DNA of 45,165 nt from Thermodesulfobacteriota bacterium (lineage in GTDB: Bacteria; Desulfobacterota_D; UBA1144; Nemesobacterales; CSP1-2), in assembly GCA_035559815.1 (NCBI GenBank), contig DATMAT010000014.1, forward strand, positions 1 through 45,165. The letters run 5' to 3'. Position numbers and translations under genes: made by a program. Position 1 is the first letter of the stretch, and the number at the start of each line of letters is the position of its first letter. The notes under the pieces are model-generated. The model had not been told where the DNA came from and did no database searches. It saw only the letters and a program-made list of their open reading frames with translations. Below are positions 1 to 8,505 of this stretch, piece after piece.

Positions 1-184
1 ATTATTCGTAACATTTGACCAAAAATACTGCTATACTTGTTCACGGGATGCCTCCTTCAGGTGGTTGTTTTGTTGTTGCAAATAAATCAATTCTACCTGT
101 TGGAGCTCCCTTCCCTTAAAACCTATTTTGGACAGATATGGCCTTGACCATCTTTTTTATGCAAAGTATATCCGCTTAACGGAC

Positions 185-1054
185 ATGGGCAATTTGACCA
201 AGAGGGTTCTTACGGCAGTCTTTGGAGTTCCTCTCCTCCTTTTTATTTTCCATATAGGCGGAATCCCTTTTCTCCTTCTTATACTGGCCATTATTCTCGC
301 AGGTCAGGTCGAGCTTCACAAGCTTCTCAAGGAAAAGGGTGTCTCGTATCAGCCGATGCTGGCTTTCCTGTCCGGTGTAGCTCTGGGCATGGCTGCTTTC
401 TTTGGATATATACCTCTTCTTGCCATCTTCACAATCGTGACGGCGCTGGCTTTTATTTTGCGGCTAGGTAAGGGGGACTTGTCCGGGTCCATCTCAGAAA
501 TAGGCGCCACACTTTTTCCAGTAGTTTACCTGGGATGGTTTCTCAGCCATTCCATCCTGCTAAGGAACATAGACCAAACCCCGGCCCTTAAAACCTACGC
601 CGAAACGGTGCAGGGGCTCGGGGACCCCGGGTTTTTCTACGTCGTCCTGGTCGTCGCCTGTACATTTTTGAACGATACCGGGGCATACTTCGTGGGGAGA
701 TGGAAGGGAAGGAGAAAGCTAACCCCGGTGCTGAGCCCCGGAAAGACGGTTGAGGGAACCGTAGGCGGGTTGGTTTTGTCGATTATTACCGGAGAGGTGG
801 TAAACCTTATTTTTAAGTCCCCGCTCGAGTTCTACTGGGCGTTTTTCTTCGGTTTTATAGTCGGGGTCATAGCCGTATTCGGTGATCTTGTAGAATCCAT
901 GCTCAAGAGGAGTGTGGGGATAAAAGACTCAGGCGGGATACTTCCCGGGCACGGAGGGGTGCTCGACCGGTTTGACAGCCTTATACTGGTCTTTCCTATC
1001 TCTTATTACGTGGTCTTGTTTTATTACTGGTTAAAAGGGGTTTTCTTGATTTGA
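185..1054 (+). CDS. cdsA: Phosphatidate cytidylyltransferase (CDP-diglyceride synthase)
   Basis: This integral membrane enzyme makes CDP-diacylglycerol from CTP and phosphatidic acid, the branch point of phospholipid synthesis. The 289-residue protein is almost entirely hydrophobic helices. Near residues 238-264 it carries the full CdsA family signature: SMLKR, then KDSGG, then PGHGGVLDRFD, which supplies the metal and nucleotide ligands. The frame is open from a TTG at 128, but the ATG at 185 gives the usual basic start (MGNLTKRVL), so I chose it. No clear Shine-Dalgarno sequence is visible. uppS, often the upstream partner, is not recognisable in the 184 bases before it. Identification is very secure; the start is moderately sure. 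Confidence 0.95.
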   Translation: MGNLTKRVLTAVFGVPLLLFIFHIGGIPFLLLILAIILAGQVELHKLLKEKGVSYQPMLAFLSGVALGMAAFFGYIPLLAIFTIVTALAFILRLGKGDLSGSISEIGATLFPVVYLGWFLSHSILLRNIDQTPALKTYAETVQGLGDPGFFYVVLVVACTFLNDTGAYFVGRWKGRRKLTPVLSPGKTVEGTVGGLVLSIITGEVVNLIFKSPLEFYWAFFFGFIVGVIAVFGDLVESMLKRSVGIKDSGGILPGHGGVLDRFDSLILVFPISYYVVLFYYWLKGVFLI

Positions 1055-1392
1055 AGAATGGTATGCCCAGTAAACCGGGATTGTAATAATCGGAATTTGA
1101 GTTTAAAGATTCCTCACAAGCTCCCTCGAGTTAGTTCGAGAGAGGCTCTTCATCAAGGCCTGTGGTGAGCCCTTCGATGAAACTCAGGACAGGCCTGTCG
1201 AATAGGGGATTCCTTACATTTTAAATTCATACTTCGACAGGCTCATTATGAGCGGATTAGCATCCGCTAGAAAAGAGGGATAAAAATCCGTTCACCCTGA
1301 GCGCAGTCGAAGGGTGAACACATCAAGAGAACCATCCTTCGATTAGACTCAGAGCCCGTCCTGAGCACTTCGCTTCTAGCAGACGCAGCGAA
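1055..1392. repeat. Intergenic cluster of palindromic repeats
   Basis: No gene is seen in this 338-base gap between convergent cdsA and the YihY-family gene. It is filled with short inverted repeats. AGGCCTGT at 1156-1163 pairs with ACAGGCCT at 1189-1196. AGCGGAT at 1251-1257 pairs with ATCCGCT at 1262-1268. GTTCACCCT at 1290-1298 pairs with AGGGTGAAC at 1311-1319. Variants of a CTTCGA(C/T)-AGG-CTCA word recur on both strands, for example near 1171-1200, 1232-1244, 1300-1312 and 1337-1365. This looks like a patch of dispersed REP-like elements that may also serve as a bidirectional transcription end. Confidence 0.7.
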
Positions 1393-2730
1393 TTATATAT
1401 CTTTTTTATGAGAAAGTACTATGTCCTTGATAGTTTCCTCACCGAGGGCGCTTCCGATGGATTCATCAACCCTTTCCACAACCGAATCAACTTCCGGAAC
1501 TGAGTAAATTTTATGTTCTAAATGATTATTTTGGCCGTCGGCTCTGGTGGAATCGAGTATTTCTTTAAGCCTGATGGTTTCAAGGTCCCTCGCCGGAAGA
1601 TATGTGGGGGGTTCATCCGCCGTCTCGATGACCAGCTTCTTCTTCTCTAGCTGGCTCAGGGCGTTCTGGATGGGCTCTTCCGGAAGCCCCAGGCGGTCTA
1701 CCAGCAAGTCCAATGTCCAGCGGTGCCTATCGTGGTAGTAGTTATAGCCGATGAGGAACATTATCAGAAAAGAGATTTTCTCTTTCAACCGGTTGCTTAA
1801 GTGAAAAGCCTCTTTTTTCAAGGTCAAGAATTTCAGATTCTGGTGGCAGAAAGAGATTTGAGCACCTATCAAAAGTATGAGCCAGCTCAGGTATAGCCAT
1901 ATCATGAAAAGTATGATCACTGCAAAACTGGAGTATATTGCCGGATATTTTGTCGATGATGCTACAAAAGAGGTGAACGCCCAGCCGGTGGTCTGCCACA
2001 TTACCCCGGCAACCACGCCGCCCAAGAGTGCGGAATCTATCTTCACCTTAGTGTTGGGTATTATCATGTAAACGAAGGTATGGGCTATGCTGACCACGAT
2101 GTACGGAACCAGTTTGCTCCCGTAGTAGATCAGCGTGCCGAAGGGTTCTATGGCGATCAGTTTTTGCACCATGGCATTGCTGGAAAGAGAGGCATTGAGT
2201 CCGATTGCGGTGAACATAAGAACCGGGCCGATTATGATTATGCTTATATAGTCGCTAAGCCTTCTTACAACACTCCTCCCTTTTTTTATCTTCCATATGT
2301 GGTTTAGCGCGTCTTCAATCTTTTGGACGAGGGATATGACCGTATAGATCAAAATTGCCAGTCCGAGGGAACCCAGAACGCCGACTTTCATATTCTCTAC
2401 GAACTCTAAAATCTTCTGGGCTATTTCATTACCCTGAGGGCCGAGCGGTTCGAGGAAATTGTAGAGTAATGGCTCTAGTTCGTTATGAACCCCAAAGGCT
2501 TTGAGTATGGAGAAGCTAAAAGCAAGTAGAGGGACCAGGGAGAGAAGGGTGGTGTAGACGAGGCTCATGGCCCTCAACGTGAGTTCACCCTCGGAGAACT
2601 CACGGACGGATACATAAATTAGCCTGAGTACCTTTACCAGGAAAGCCCGGAAACCATCGAGGGAGCCGGTGTCAATATACCAGAGCTCCCTGGCCAGGAA
2701 GTCGTTCAGTCTTCTAACCAATTCATGCAT
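1393..2730 (-). CDS. YihY/RNase BN-like inner-membrane protein with C-terminal winged-helix-like region
   Basis: This is a 445-residue member of the YihY (UPF0761, formerly called RNase BN) family of polytopic inner-membrane proteins, whose biochemical role is unsettled. Residues about 30-300 hold the family core: the N-terminal amphipathic segment, FSEGELTLRAMSLVYTTLLS around 45-64, and about six transmembrane helices ending with WLILLIGAQISF near 283-294. Residues about 335-400 form a soluble tail that looks like a winged helix (DLLVDRLGLPEEPIQNALSQ, then LEKKKLVIE), as in longer members of the family. It is divergent from the His-rich lipoprotein gene and converges on cdsA. It is not a nuclease by sequence: no nuclease motif is visible. 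Confidence 0.88.
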   Translation of the reverse strand: MHELVRRLNDFLARELWYIDTGSLDGFRAFLVKVLRLIYVSVREFSEGELTLRAMSLVYTTLLSLVPLLAFSFSILKAFGVHNELEPLLYNFLEPLGPQGNEIAQKILEFVENMKVGVLGSLGLAILIYTVISLVQKIEDALNHIWKIKKGRSVVRRLSDYISIIIIGPVLMFTAIGLNASLSSNAMVQKLIAIEPFGTLIYYGSKLVPYIVVSIAHTFVYMIIPNTKVKIDSALLGGVVAGVMWQTTGWAFTSFVASSTKYPAIYSSFAVIILFMIWLYLSWLILLIGAQISFCHQNLKFLTLKKEAFHLSNRLKEKISFLIMFLIGYNYYHDRHRWTLDLLVDRLGLPEEPIQNALSQLEKKKLVIETADEPPTYLPARDLETIRLKEILDSTRADGQNNHLEHKIYSVPEVDSVVERVDESIGSALGEETIKDIVLSHKKDI

Positions 2731-2829
2731 GATTCTTTGACTCTTTGTTATTCTATCATCTAAAAGGGGGAAAAGTAACTGAATCGGTGTTACTTACTTG
2801 CAGGATGAAGCATAAATCTGTTTTGTCTA

Positions 2830-2876
2830 CCCCCTTTGAATTACCCCCTTAGTAAGGGGGAACTAAAGAGGGGTTG
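2830..2876. repeat. Nested palindrome, CCCCCTT-AGT-AAGGGGG
   Basis: CCCCCTT at 2844-2850 and AAGGGGG at 2854-2860 form a perfect 7-bp stem with a 3-base loop. A looser outer pair (CCCCCTTT near 2830 and AAAGAGGGG near 2865-2873) surrounds it. It lies in the divergent gap between the YihY-family gene and the His-rich lipoprotein gene. It resembles dispersed C/G-rich palindromes of many bacterial genomes. A role as terminator is unlikely because no U-tract follows and no gene ends here. Confidence 0.55.
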
Positions 2877-3022
2877 CTATCTCTTTGTCCATCATCCGGG
2901 CCCTTTGATTACCATCACATGAACTCTGATAATGAATCTCTTATTTTGACCAGTTTGCAATGAAACTTTAAGTCGGGTTTCGGAGTTTATATGAACGAGA
3001 ATACCGGATAAGGAGAATACAG

Positions 3023-3229
3023 ATGAGAAAATATTCCTTTTTATTGATAGCGGTTTTTGCGCTCGGCGTCATGATTTTAAGCTTGGGTTGTCATTACTAC
3101 GATCCCGGCCACCATGGCTACAGTTATAACTATCGCAGCCATCATTACCATAACTATCACGGGCATAAACATTATAAACATCATAAACATGGGTATAAGC
3201 ATAAAGACCACCGCTCTTACTATCGGTAA
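3023..3229 (+). CDS. Small His/Tyr-rich lipoprotein, putative metal binder
   Basis: A 68-residue precursor. Residues 1-23 are a lipoprotein signal peptide (MRKYSFLLIAV...) with lipobox LSLGC. The mature part of about 45 residues has 14 His and 11 Tyr and is otherwise basic (HHKHGYKHKDH), with no predicted fold. AAGGAG lies 8 bases before the ATG, so expression is likely. The composition suggests binding of Ni, Cu, Zn or haem at the cell envelope. That is inferred from composition only, and I know of no named family. It lies just upstream of ccmA, so a role in metal or haem handling is possible but unproven. Confidence 0.75.
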   Translation: MRKYSFLLIAVFALGVMILSLGCHYYDPGHHGYSYNYRSHHYHNYHGHKHYKHHKHGYKHKDHRSYYR

Positions 3230-3298
3230 ATTGCAAGATCTTTTCTTTTAGGGTACTTTACCAAATCCGGGTTTTCGATATTCAAGGACAATGCCTAG

Positions 3299-4015
3299 GT
3301 GGAAAGCAGCGAGTTAGATATAATTGCCGAGGGTGTAGCGAAATCCTACGGAAATTTTCAGGCTCTCAAGGGACTAAATTTAAGAGTAAAAAAAGGTGAA
3401 TTTCTTTCCATCTTCGGTCCCAACGGAGCGGGCAAAACAACACTCATAAAATTACTTTCCACGCTTACCAAGCCTACTTCGGGAAGATTAATCATATCCA
3501 ATCATGATATAAAAAAAGAGCCGGATAAGGTGCGTAGTCTGGTCGGTGTAATCTCCCATGACCCTTATCTTTACGAAAGTTTGAGCGCCGTAGAGAATAT
3601 TAGATTCTTCGCCGAAATGTATGGTCTCCCCCATCCGGTAGAGAGGGCCTTCGAGTTGGTCAAAGAGGTCGGACTGGAGAGCAGGATGTACGACCTGGTG
3701 AGGACCTTTTCTCGCGGGATGAAACAGCGCCTGGCCGTTGCCCGGGCGATTGTCCACGCCCCCAAGATTCTACTCCTGGACGAGCCCTACACCGGTTTAG
3801 ACCAGAATGGGGCCAGGATATTTGGGGAGATGCTCAGATGGCTTAAGTCGGACGGCAGAACGATTATAATGACCACGCACAATATTGCCGAGGGACTAGA
3901 GATAAGTGACCGGGTCTCGATTTTAAGCGGAGGCAGAATCGTTTACGAAAGTCAAATAGATGGAGTTGAAAAGGAAAGGTTCAATGAGATTTATCTTGAG
4001 AAGGTGAACTTATAA
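3299..4015 (+). CDS. ccmA: Haem exporter ATP-binding protein CcmA
   Basis: This is the ATPase subunit of the CcmAB(CD) transporter of cytochrome c maturation System I, which drives release of holo-CcmE from CcmC. The 238-residue protein has Walker A GPNGAGKTT (about 40-48), ABC signature FSRGMKQR (137-144), Walker B ILLLDEP (157-163) and switch His in MTTHN. The Q-loop position reads ISHDP, with His instead of Gln. The start is GTG with AAGGA about 10 bases upstream. ccmB follows on the same strand after 65 bases. The call as CcmA rather than a generic ABC ATPase rests on the adjacent ccmB and on ccmC-F 8 kb downstream. Confidence 0.9.
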   Translation: MESSELDIIAEGVAKSYGNFQALKGLNLRVKKGEFLSIFGPNGAGKTTLIKLLSTLTKPTSGRLIISNHDIKKEPDKVRSLVGVISHDPYLYESLSAVENIRFFAEMYGLPHPVERAFELVKEVGLESRMYDLVRTFSRGMKQRLAVARAIVHAPKILLLDEPYTGLDQNGARIFGEMLRWLKSDGRTIIMTTHNIAEGLEISDRVSILSGGRIVYESQIDGVEKERFNEIYLEKVNL

Positions 4016-4028
4016 CCATAACTACACT

Positions 4029-4055
4029 AAGACGCGAAGTTTTTCTTTGTGTCTT
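4029..4055 (+). repeat. Hairpin between ccmA and ccmB
   Basis: AAGACGCGAAG (4029-4039) and CTTTGTGTCTT (4045-4055) form an 11-bp stem, allowing two G-T pairs, around a loop of five T. It sits between the ccmA stop and the ccmB start. The sequence belongs to the type of dispersed 'CACGAAGACACAAAG' repeats seen between genes in many bacteria. It could affect the relative expression of ccmA and ccmB, but that is inference. Confidence 0.55.
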
Positions 4056-4080
4056 GGAGACTTCGTGGTTAAAAAATCCA

Positions 4081-4749
4081 ATGAAAAAGATCTGGGCGAT
4101 AGTCTGGAAAGACATAATAACCGAACTGAGGACCAAGGAGCTTTTCTCCTCCATGTTCACCTTCGCTCTCCTGATTATGGTTATCTTTAACATTGCTTTT
4201 GATTTTTCGGCCGAGCTTATCCCTGTCGCCGCCCCGGCCATACTCTGGGTGTCATTTACCTTTGCCGGGGTTTTAGGCCTAAGCCGGTCGTTTGCCCTGG
4301 AGAAGGAAGGCGATGCGATTCAAGGGCTTCTGCTCACCCCTACGGACCGAAGCCTCATCTTCTTTGGAAAGATGGTCGGCAACCTGATTTTTGTGTTTGT
4401 AGTGGAGATGATTATTCTTCCCCTCTTCGTACTCTTCTTCAACTTCGATTTGAGCAATCACTTGTTACCGTTACTCCTGATTATTTTTCTGGGTACGGTA
4501 GGGTTTGTGTCCGTAGGAACCCTGTTCTCGGCGATAGCCCTGAGCACAAAGCTACGCGAGGTGCTTCTGCCGATTTTGCTTTTTCCCATAATCATCCCGG
4601 TAATCGCAAGCTCGGTAAAGCTCACCACCGCCATATTGGACGGCAGGACGATTGGTGATGCTTTGTCTGCTTTTAAGGTTCTGGTTTCTTTCGACATAGT
4701 TTTTGTGGTAGTTTGCGCAGTTATTTTTGAATATGTACTTGAGGAATAG
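4081..4749 (+). CDS. ccmB: Haem exporter membrane protein CcmB
   Basis: This is the membrane subunit of the CcmAB transporter in System I cytochrome c maturation. The 222-residue protein has a short cytosolic N-terminus (IVWKDIITELRTKE), then six hydrophobic segments, and ends with the typical CcmB tail LVSFDIVFVVVCAVIFEYVL. The family landmark LGLSRSFALEKE, followed by GLLLTP, is present near residues 66-86. The frame is open from a TTG at 4054, but the ATG at 4081 gives the family-type N-terminus. The DNA of its last 75 bases or so recurs at 12413-12487 at roughly 80% identity, in a broken ccmB copy just before ccmC. Confidence 0.93.
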   Translation: MKKIWAIVWKDIITELRTKELFSSMFTFALLIMVIFNIAFDFSAELIPVAAPAILWVSFTFAGVLGLSRSFALEKEGDAIQGLLLTPTDRSLIFFGKMVGNLIFVFVVEMIILPLFVLFFNFDLSNHLLPLLLIIFLGTVGFVSVGTLFSAIALSTKLREVLLPILLFPIIIPVIASSVKLTTAILDGRTIGDALSAFKVLVSFDIVFVVVCAVIFEYVLEE

Positions 4750-4800
4750 GGTCTTGAACAGCACTCACGGTGAAGTTTTATCGAATTATACGAGCGTTTG

Positions 4801-5238
4801 CTACTTTAGAACCGTCGGGTCTTTCTCATGCTTACGAGCTGTCCTTGAATTTGTCGATCCGCCTTTTCTATCCCTTCCATATGAATAGCACACGCCACAC
4901 GTCTCGACCGCCTTTCGCCAGGAGCCGAAGTGATACGTGGCTGCTGACATTAAACTTATCATCCCATTGTCTCTAAAATTCCTTGGCCTTAAGCTTTGAC
5001 CACTTTCATATAGTTTTTTTATCTCCTTTAATACTTTTTCCCGAGACCATTTCTTTCGATTTCTAGACTCTTCATAATCTATCCCGCAGGCCTCTAGAGC
5101 TTTCCTCCACGAACCGAAAACCTTCCGGGCCTTAAGGTAAAGCCTTGGGTGTTCCTTAGCCACATTGGAAGGTTTTTTACCGGGGACTCTATATAGGGCG
5201 TTAATCTCGCTTCTTATTTTCTCGGCTTGTTTCTTCAC
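4801..5238 (-). CDS. Small protein with homing-endonuclease-associated (HNH_repeat) motifs
   Basis: This 145-residue basic protein has two copies of a repeat ending in FGSWRKA(L/V)E(A/T)CG, at residues about 8-55 and 68-115. This matches the HNH-associated repeat often found next to HNH or homing endonucleases and thought to bind DNA. No HNH nuclease motif is present. The GTG start lacks a good Shine-Dalgarno sequence, and the frame overlaps an upstream 73-codon frame (5235-5456) by GTGA. It may be the remnant of a longer gene. It sits at the left edge of the cytochrome cluster, where it could mark a mobile insertion. The domain is fairly clear; whether the gene is intact is not. Confidence 0.55.
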   Translation of the reverse strand: MKKQAEKIRSEINALYRVPGKKPSNVAKEHPRLYLKARKVFGSWRKALEACGIDYEESRNRKKWSREKVLKEIKKLYESGQSLRPRNFRDNGMISLMSAATYHFGSWRKAVETCGVCYSYGRDRKGGSTNSRTARKHEKDPTVLK

Positions 5239-5801
5239 GTAATAAACAAGCGCAAGAGGGGTGCCAAAACGTAACTCACTATAGAGACTGTCATTTTAAG
5301 GAAGGCTCTATCAAATAGTTGCCCGATTTTCAGACAACTTACAATCTTTAACCTTGCTCTTTTGTATTGTCTTCTGAGATGTACGCCCAGATCTTTATGA
5401 TACGCATAACCCAAATAAGCTTGGAGCCGTAGCCTAACCAGGGTTTTCCACTTCACGCGTCTCAGGTTTTTTCTTCCTAATTCTAAGGGTTTTACCTGAT
5501 TGTTCCATCTGAGTAGAGCGTGTATAAGCAGAAGAAGGTAACAGTGCTTGAATGTTTCAACAGGGTTAGAAAAAAGTAAAAAAGAGAGGCTTTTATTAAG
5601 TTTTATTCGTATCCTAATCAGGTGACATCTAGAATTTGATTTTACTTGCAGCTCAATCCATCTCTTCCCAGATTTTAATCCTAGAAGGGGAGTGTATTAA
5701 TTGTTAGTTTTATTAGGTTATCACTAAAATTGTCCCTTGATTCAGGAAGCATTTTATAATAAAAAGTGAGTAACAAAGATAAGCTAGGAGAGGGTGGGGA
5801 A
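5239..5801. other. AT-rich spacer before the decahaem cytochrome gene
   Basis: About 560 bases with no gene I can support. An open frame on the minus strand (5235-5456, 73 codons) shows no recognisable domain and no ribosome binding site, so it is not called. The stretch must hold the promoter of the electron-transfer cluster if that is transcribed separately. I see no confident -35/-10 pair, operator or riboswitch. Confidence 0.4.
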
Positions 5802-8195
5802 ATGCTTGCTATTTTTCAATATTTTCTGAAATGTTCTTTTTATTTCTCTCCATTATTTAATCTTGTCTTGATATTTATATTCTCTTTCGGTCTCATCGGC
5901 GGTTGTGGTGGTGGGGGTGGAGGTGGTGGGGGAGTGGTTCCTCCTCCGGAAGTAACTGGAAATAAGCTTAATGTGGAGATCATCGGGGCTTCGATATCGC
6001 CTGACAGAAGACCGATCGTAACTTTCAGGCTTACGGATGATGAGGGAGACCCGATAGGAACGGACGGGGTTAGCATGAATTGGGTAATTTCCAGGATCGA
6101 AAGAGGAAAATCCGAGTACATTGACTATATTACCCGGGTTCAAACAAGCCCTACTACCGGCGAATCAGCCGTACAGGCCAGTTCAGAGAGTTCGTCAGAG
6201 GGTAGTTTTCAGAACCTGGGCAACGGGGTATTTACCTACACATTTGCTTTTGTTCTTCCGGAGAACTTTGATAGCAATATTACTCATACGGTGGGTGTTT
6301 ATGCGACTAAGACTATAGGAAGCCAGAGATTTGTCTCAAACGCCACTTTCGATTTTATACCTGCGGGCGGTCAGGTCTCGACCGTTAGGGATATAGTAAG
6401 AGTGGAAACATGCAATACCTGCCACGACCCGTTAGAAGCGCACGGAGGTGCTAGGAGGGACGTTAGACTATGCGTGCTTTGTCATTCCACGGAGATTGAA
6501 GACCCGTCTAGCGGAGAAATTGTAGAACATATAGACCCGGGAACCGGAAACAACATCGGTTTTGAAATCATGATCCACAAGATTCATTACGCCGAAGAAC
6601 TCCCAAGCGTCCAGGCTGGTATTCCTTACCGGTTCGAGGCTTTTATGGATCAAATACTGGACTTTTCACATGTAGCCTTTCCCCAGGATGCGAGGAACTG
6701 CACCAAGTGTCATACCGGGGCAACCCAGAGCGAGAACTTCAAGAATAACCCCACTAGAAATGCCTGCGGCTCTTGTCATGATGATGTTAACTTTGTGAGT
6801 GGAACAAACCATGGCGGAGGTATACAGCTCGACGATAACAATTGTTCCGGATGCCATATTCCGTTCTTCGGTAAGGAGTTTGACCTGTCGGTAGAAGGCA
6901 GTCATACGATACCGGTGAAATCGGCGCAGATTGCCGGAGTAAATTTTGAGATTGTGCGGGTTGAGAGTGCAGAAACCGGAGCCTCCACGGTAAAACCCGG
7001 CGAGCATCCCAAGGTCACCTTTAATATCACCACTGACCTGGGAGAAACAATACCACCCACGGATATGAATTTTTTAAGACTTACCCTAGCCGTACCGACA
7101 AGGGAATATTCGGGCCAGGATTACAATGGTGACGGGGAGATAGTGTCAGGCGACCCGACAAGCCCCTGGACGCCCGGTGGGGAGAATTATATACAGGAGA
7201 CGATTAATGTACCCGGTGCAGCCGAAGGCCCTGACGCCGACGGTAATTTTACTTATACCTTTAAAGCCATGATACCTAACGATGCGTCTGGAAGCGGAGC
7301 CGTGGGGATTGAAGGCTATAAGTGCGCCACTGTTCAGGGAGCGAATCAAAGAAGGGGAGGGATAGCATGTACTCCCCCTCCTAATTCGCCGGACCTCAAT
7401 GGAAATGGAATAGAGGATGTAGGCGAGGTGTTTAACGAGGTCCGTTTTGCTGGACACAACGTGGTTTCTTATTTCCCTATAACCGATGAAGAAGCCGTTC
7501 CGCGGCGGATGGCGGTTGATACCTCTACAAAATGTATAGCTTGCCACGGGGTATTTTCCAGGGATTTCAGTGTCCACGGCAACATTAGAAACGACAGTGA
7601 ATACTGTGCCCTGTGCCATAACCCTTCGCACGACACGTTGAGCCGACAACTCCCTCCCGTAGGTGAGACCGCTTTGACCAATTCCCTCGATTTTAAGGTC
7701 TTTATTCATAAGATACATACTGGAGAGAATTTAACTAAGCAACCGTATTTACTATATTCGCCACCGGGCGGTACTTTCCCCAACCAGTCTGAAAGGGCGG
7801 TTAATTTTGGGGAGGTTCGCTATCCCGGCAATACAGCAGACTGTGAGGCATGTCATTTGAGGGGGACAAATACCCTAATTCCAGGAACCGGTGTTTTGGG
7901 GGATGACGTGTTGCCATCTACTAACCACGAGTTCACAAGGGGATTTAACACCAAGACAATCACAGAAACCTTCTTTACTCAACCGGTTATTTCTGTTTGC
8001 ACCTCTTGTCATGACAGTCTTGGAGTGAGTGCGGACGGAGAAGCGTTAACCGGGGAAGGCCATCTTGCCGGCCCGCAGGCCGAGGGTGATTGCGCCAACT
8101 GTCACATAGCTGGTGATCCACTCGGCGTGGAAGAGGTGCATCTGCCTCCACTTCCGCCTGAGGAGAGAATAATTCGTCCGCAACCGGTAGATTAA
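5802..8195 (+). CDS. OmcA/MtrC-family decahaem c-type cytochrome, surface lipoprotein
   Basis: Predicted outer-surface terminal reductase of an extracellular electron-transfer conduit. From the ATG at 5802 it has 797 residues. A signal peptide ends in lipobox LIGGC at about residue 35, followed by a run of nine Gly as a flexible linker. There are ten CxxCH haem sites in two groups of five: CNTCH, CVLCH, CTKCH, CGSCH, CSGCH (about 204-352) and CIACH, CALCH, CEACH, CTSCH, CANCH (about 578-768). Each group follows a beta-rich domain, the MtrC/OmcA four-domain plan. The frame also opens at a GTG (5766), but AGGAGAGGGTGGGGA directly precedes the ATG. Downstream neighbours supply the barrel and periplasmic haem proteins. 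The electron acceptor (metal oxide, partner cell or other) cannot be told. Confidence 0.93.
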   Translation: MLAIFQYFLKCSFYFSPLFNLVLIFIFSFGLIGGCGGGGGGGGGVVPPPEVTGNKLNVEIIGASISPDRRPIVTFRLTDDEGDPIGTDGVSMNWVISRIERGKSEYIDYITRVQTSPTTGESAVQASSESSSEGSFQNLGNGVFTYTFAFVLPENFDSNITHTVGVYATKTIGSQRFVSNATFDFIPAGGQVSTVRDIVRVETCNTCHDPLEAHGGARRDVRLCVLCHSTEIEDPSSGEIVEHIDPGTGNNIGFEIMIHKIHYAEELPSVQAGIPYRFEAFMDQILDFSHVAFPQDARNCTKCHTGATQSENFKNNPTRNACGSCHDDVNFVSGTNHGGGIQLDDNNCSGCHIPFFGKEFDLSVEGSHTIPVKSAQIAGVNFEIVRVESAETGASTVKPGEHPKVTFNITTDLGETIPPTDMNFLRLTLAVPTREYSGQDYNGDGEIVSGDPTSPWTPGGENYIQETINVPGAAEGPDADGNFTYTFKAMIPNDASGSGAVGIEGYKCATVQGANQRRGGIACTPPPNSPDLNGNGIEDVGEVFNEVRFAGHNVVSYFPITDEEAVPRRMAVDTSTKCIACHGVFSRDFSVHGNIRNDSEYCALCHNPSHDTLSRQLPPVGETALTNSLDFKVFIHKIHTGENLTKQPYLLYSPPGGTFPNQSERAVNFGEVRYPGNTADCEACHLRGTNTLIPGTGVLGDDVLPSTNHEFTRGFNTKTITETFFTQPVISVCTSCHDSLGVSADGEALTGEGHLAGPQAEGDCANCHIAGDPLGVEEVHLPPLPPEERIIRPQPVD

Positions 8196-8205
8196 GGGTA
8201 ATTAA

Positions 8206-8505
8206 ATGAAGAGGTCCCTGCTTGTAGCGTCAGTCTTTCTACTTCTCGGTTGTGTAGGCGGTGACGACGAGGGGCAAGATTTCGGCAACATATTCGAGGG
8301 TACTGACGGACTAATCTTAACTCAGGAAGACCACCCGGACGGCTGGGGTCGTTCGGATTGTTTTGCCTGCCATCCCATAAATGAGATACATAGGGTAGAC
8401 CGAACCGGAGGGCTTCTCCCTTTGGAAGATATACAAGAGTTTGTCGAGCAGGAGGGGCTTGATAGCTGTCCCATATGTCACGGGGATAATGGAGTGATGG
8501 AGTAG
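8206..8505 (+). CDS. Dihaem cytochrome lipoprotein
   Basis: A 99-residue protein with a short lipoprotein signal (MKRSLLVASVFLLLGC) and two haem sites, CFACH near residue 53 and CPICH near 89. The middle is acidic. It starts 10 bases after the decahaem gene, and its TAG stop abuts the GTG of the barrel gene, so it is part of the same operon. Its small size and lipid anchor suggest an accessory haem carrier at the outer membrane, on either face. I do not recognise a named family, and its role is inferred from haem content and context. Confidence 0.85.
   Translation: MKRSLLVASVFLLLGCVGGDDEGQDFGNIFEGTDGLILTQEDHPDGWGRSDCFACHPINEIHRVDRTGGLLPLEDIQEFVEQEGLDSCPICHGDNGVME

Noticed and set aside
5235-5456. 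73-codon minus-strand frame upstream of the repeat protein
   Set aside because: It overlaps the next start by GTGA but has no ribosome site and no recognisable sequence.
7146-7718. 190-codon open frame on the minus strand
   Set aside because: It lies fully inside the decahaem cytochrome gene, has no ribosome site and no recognisable domain.
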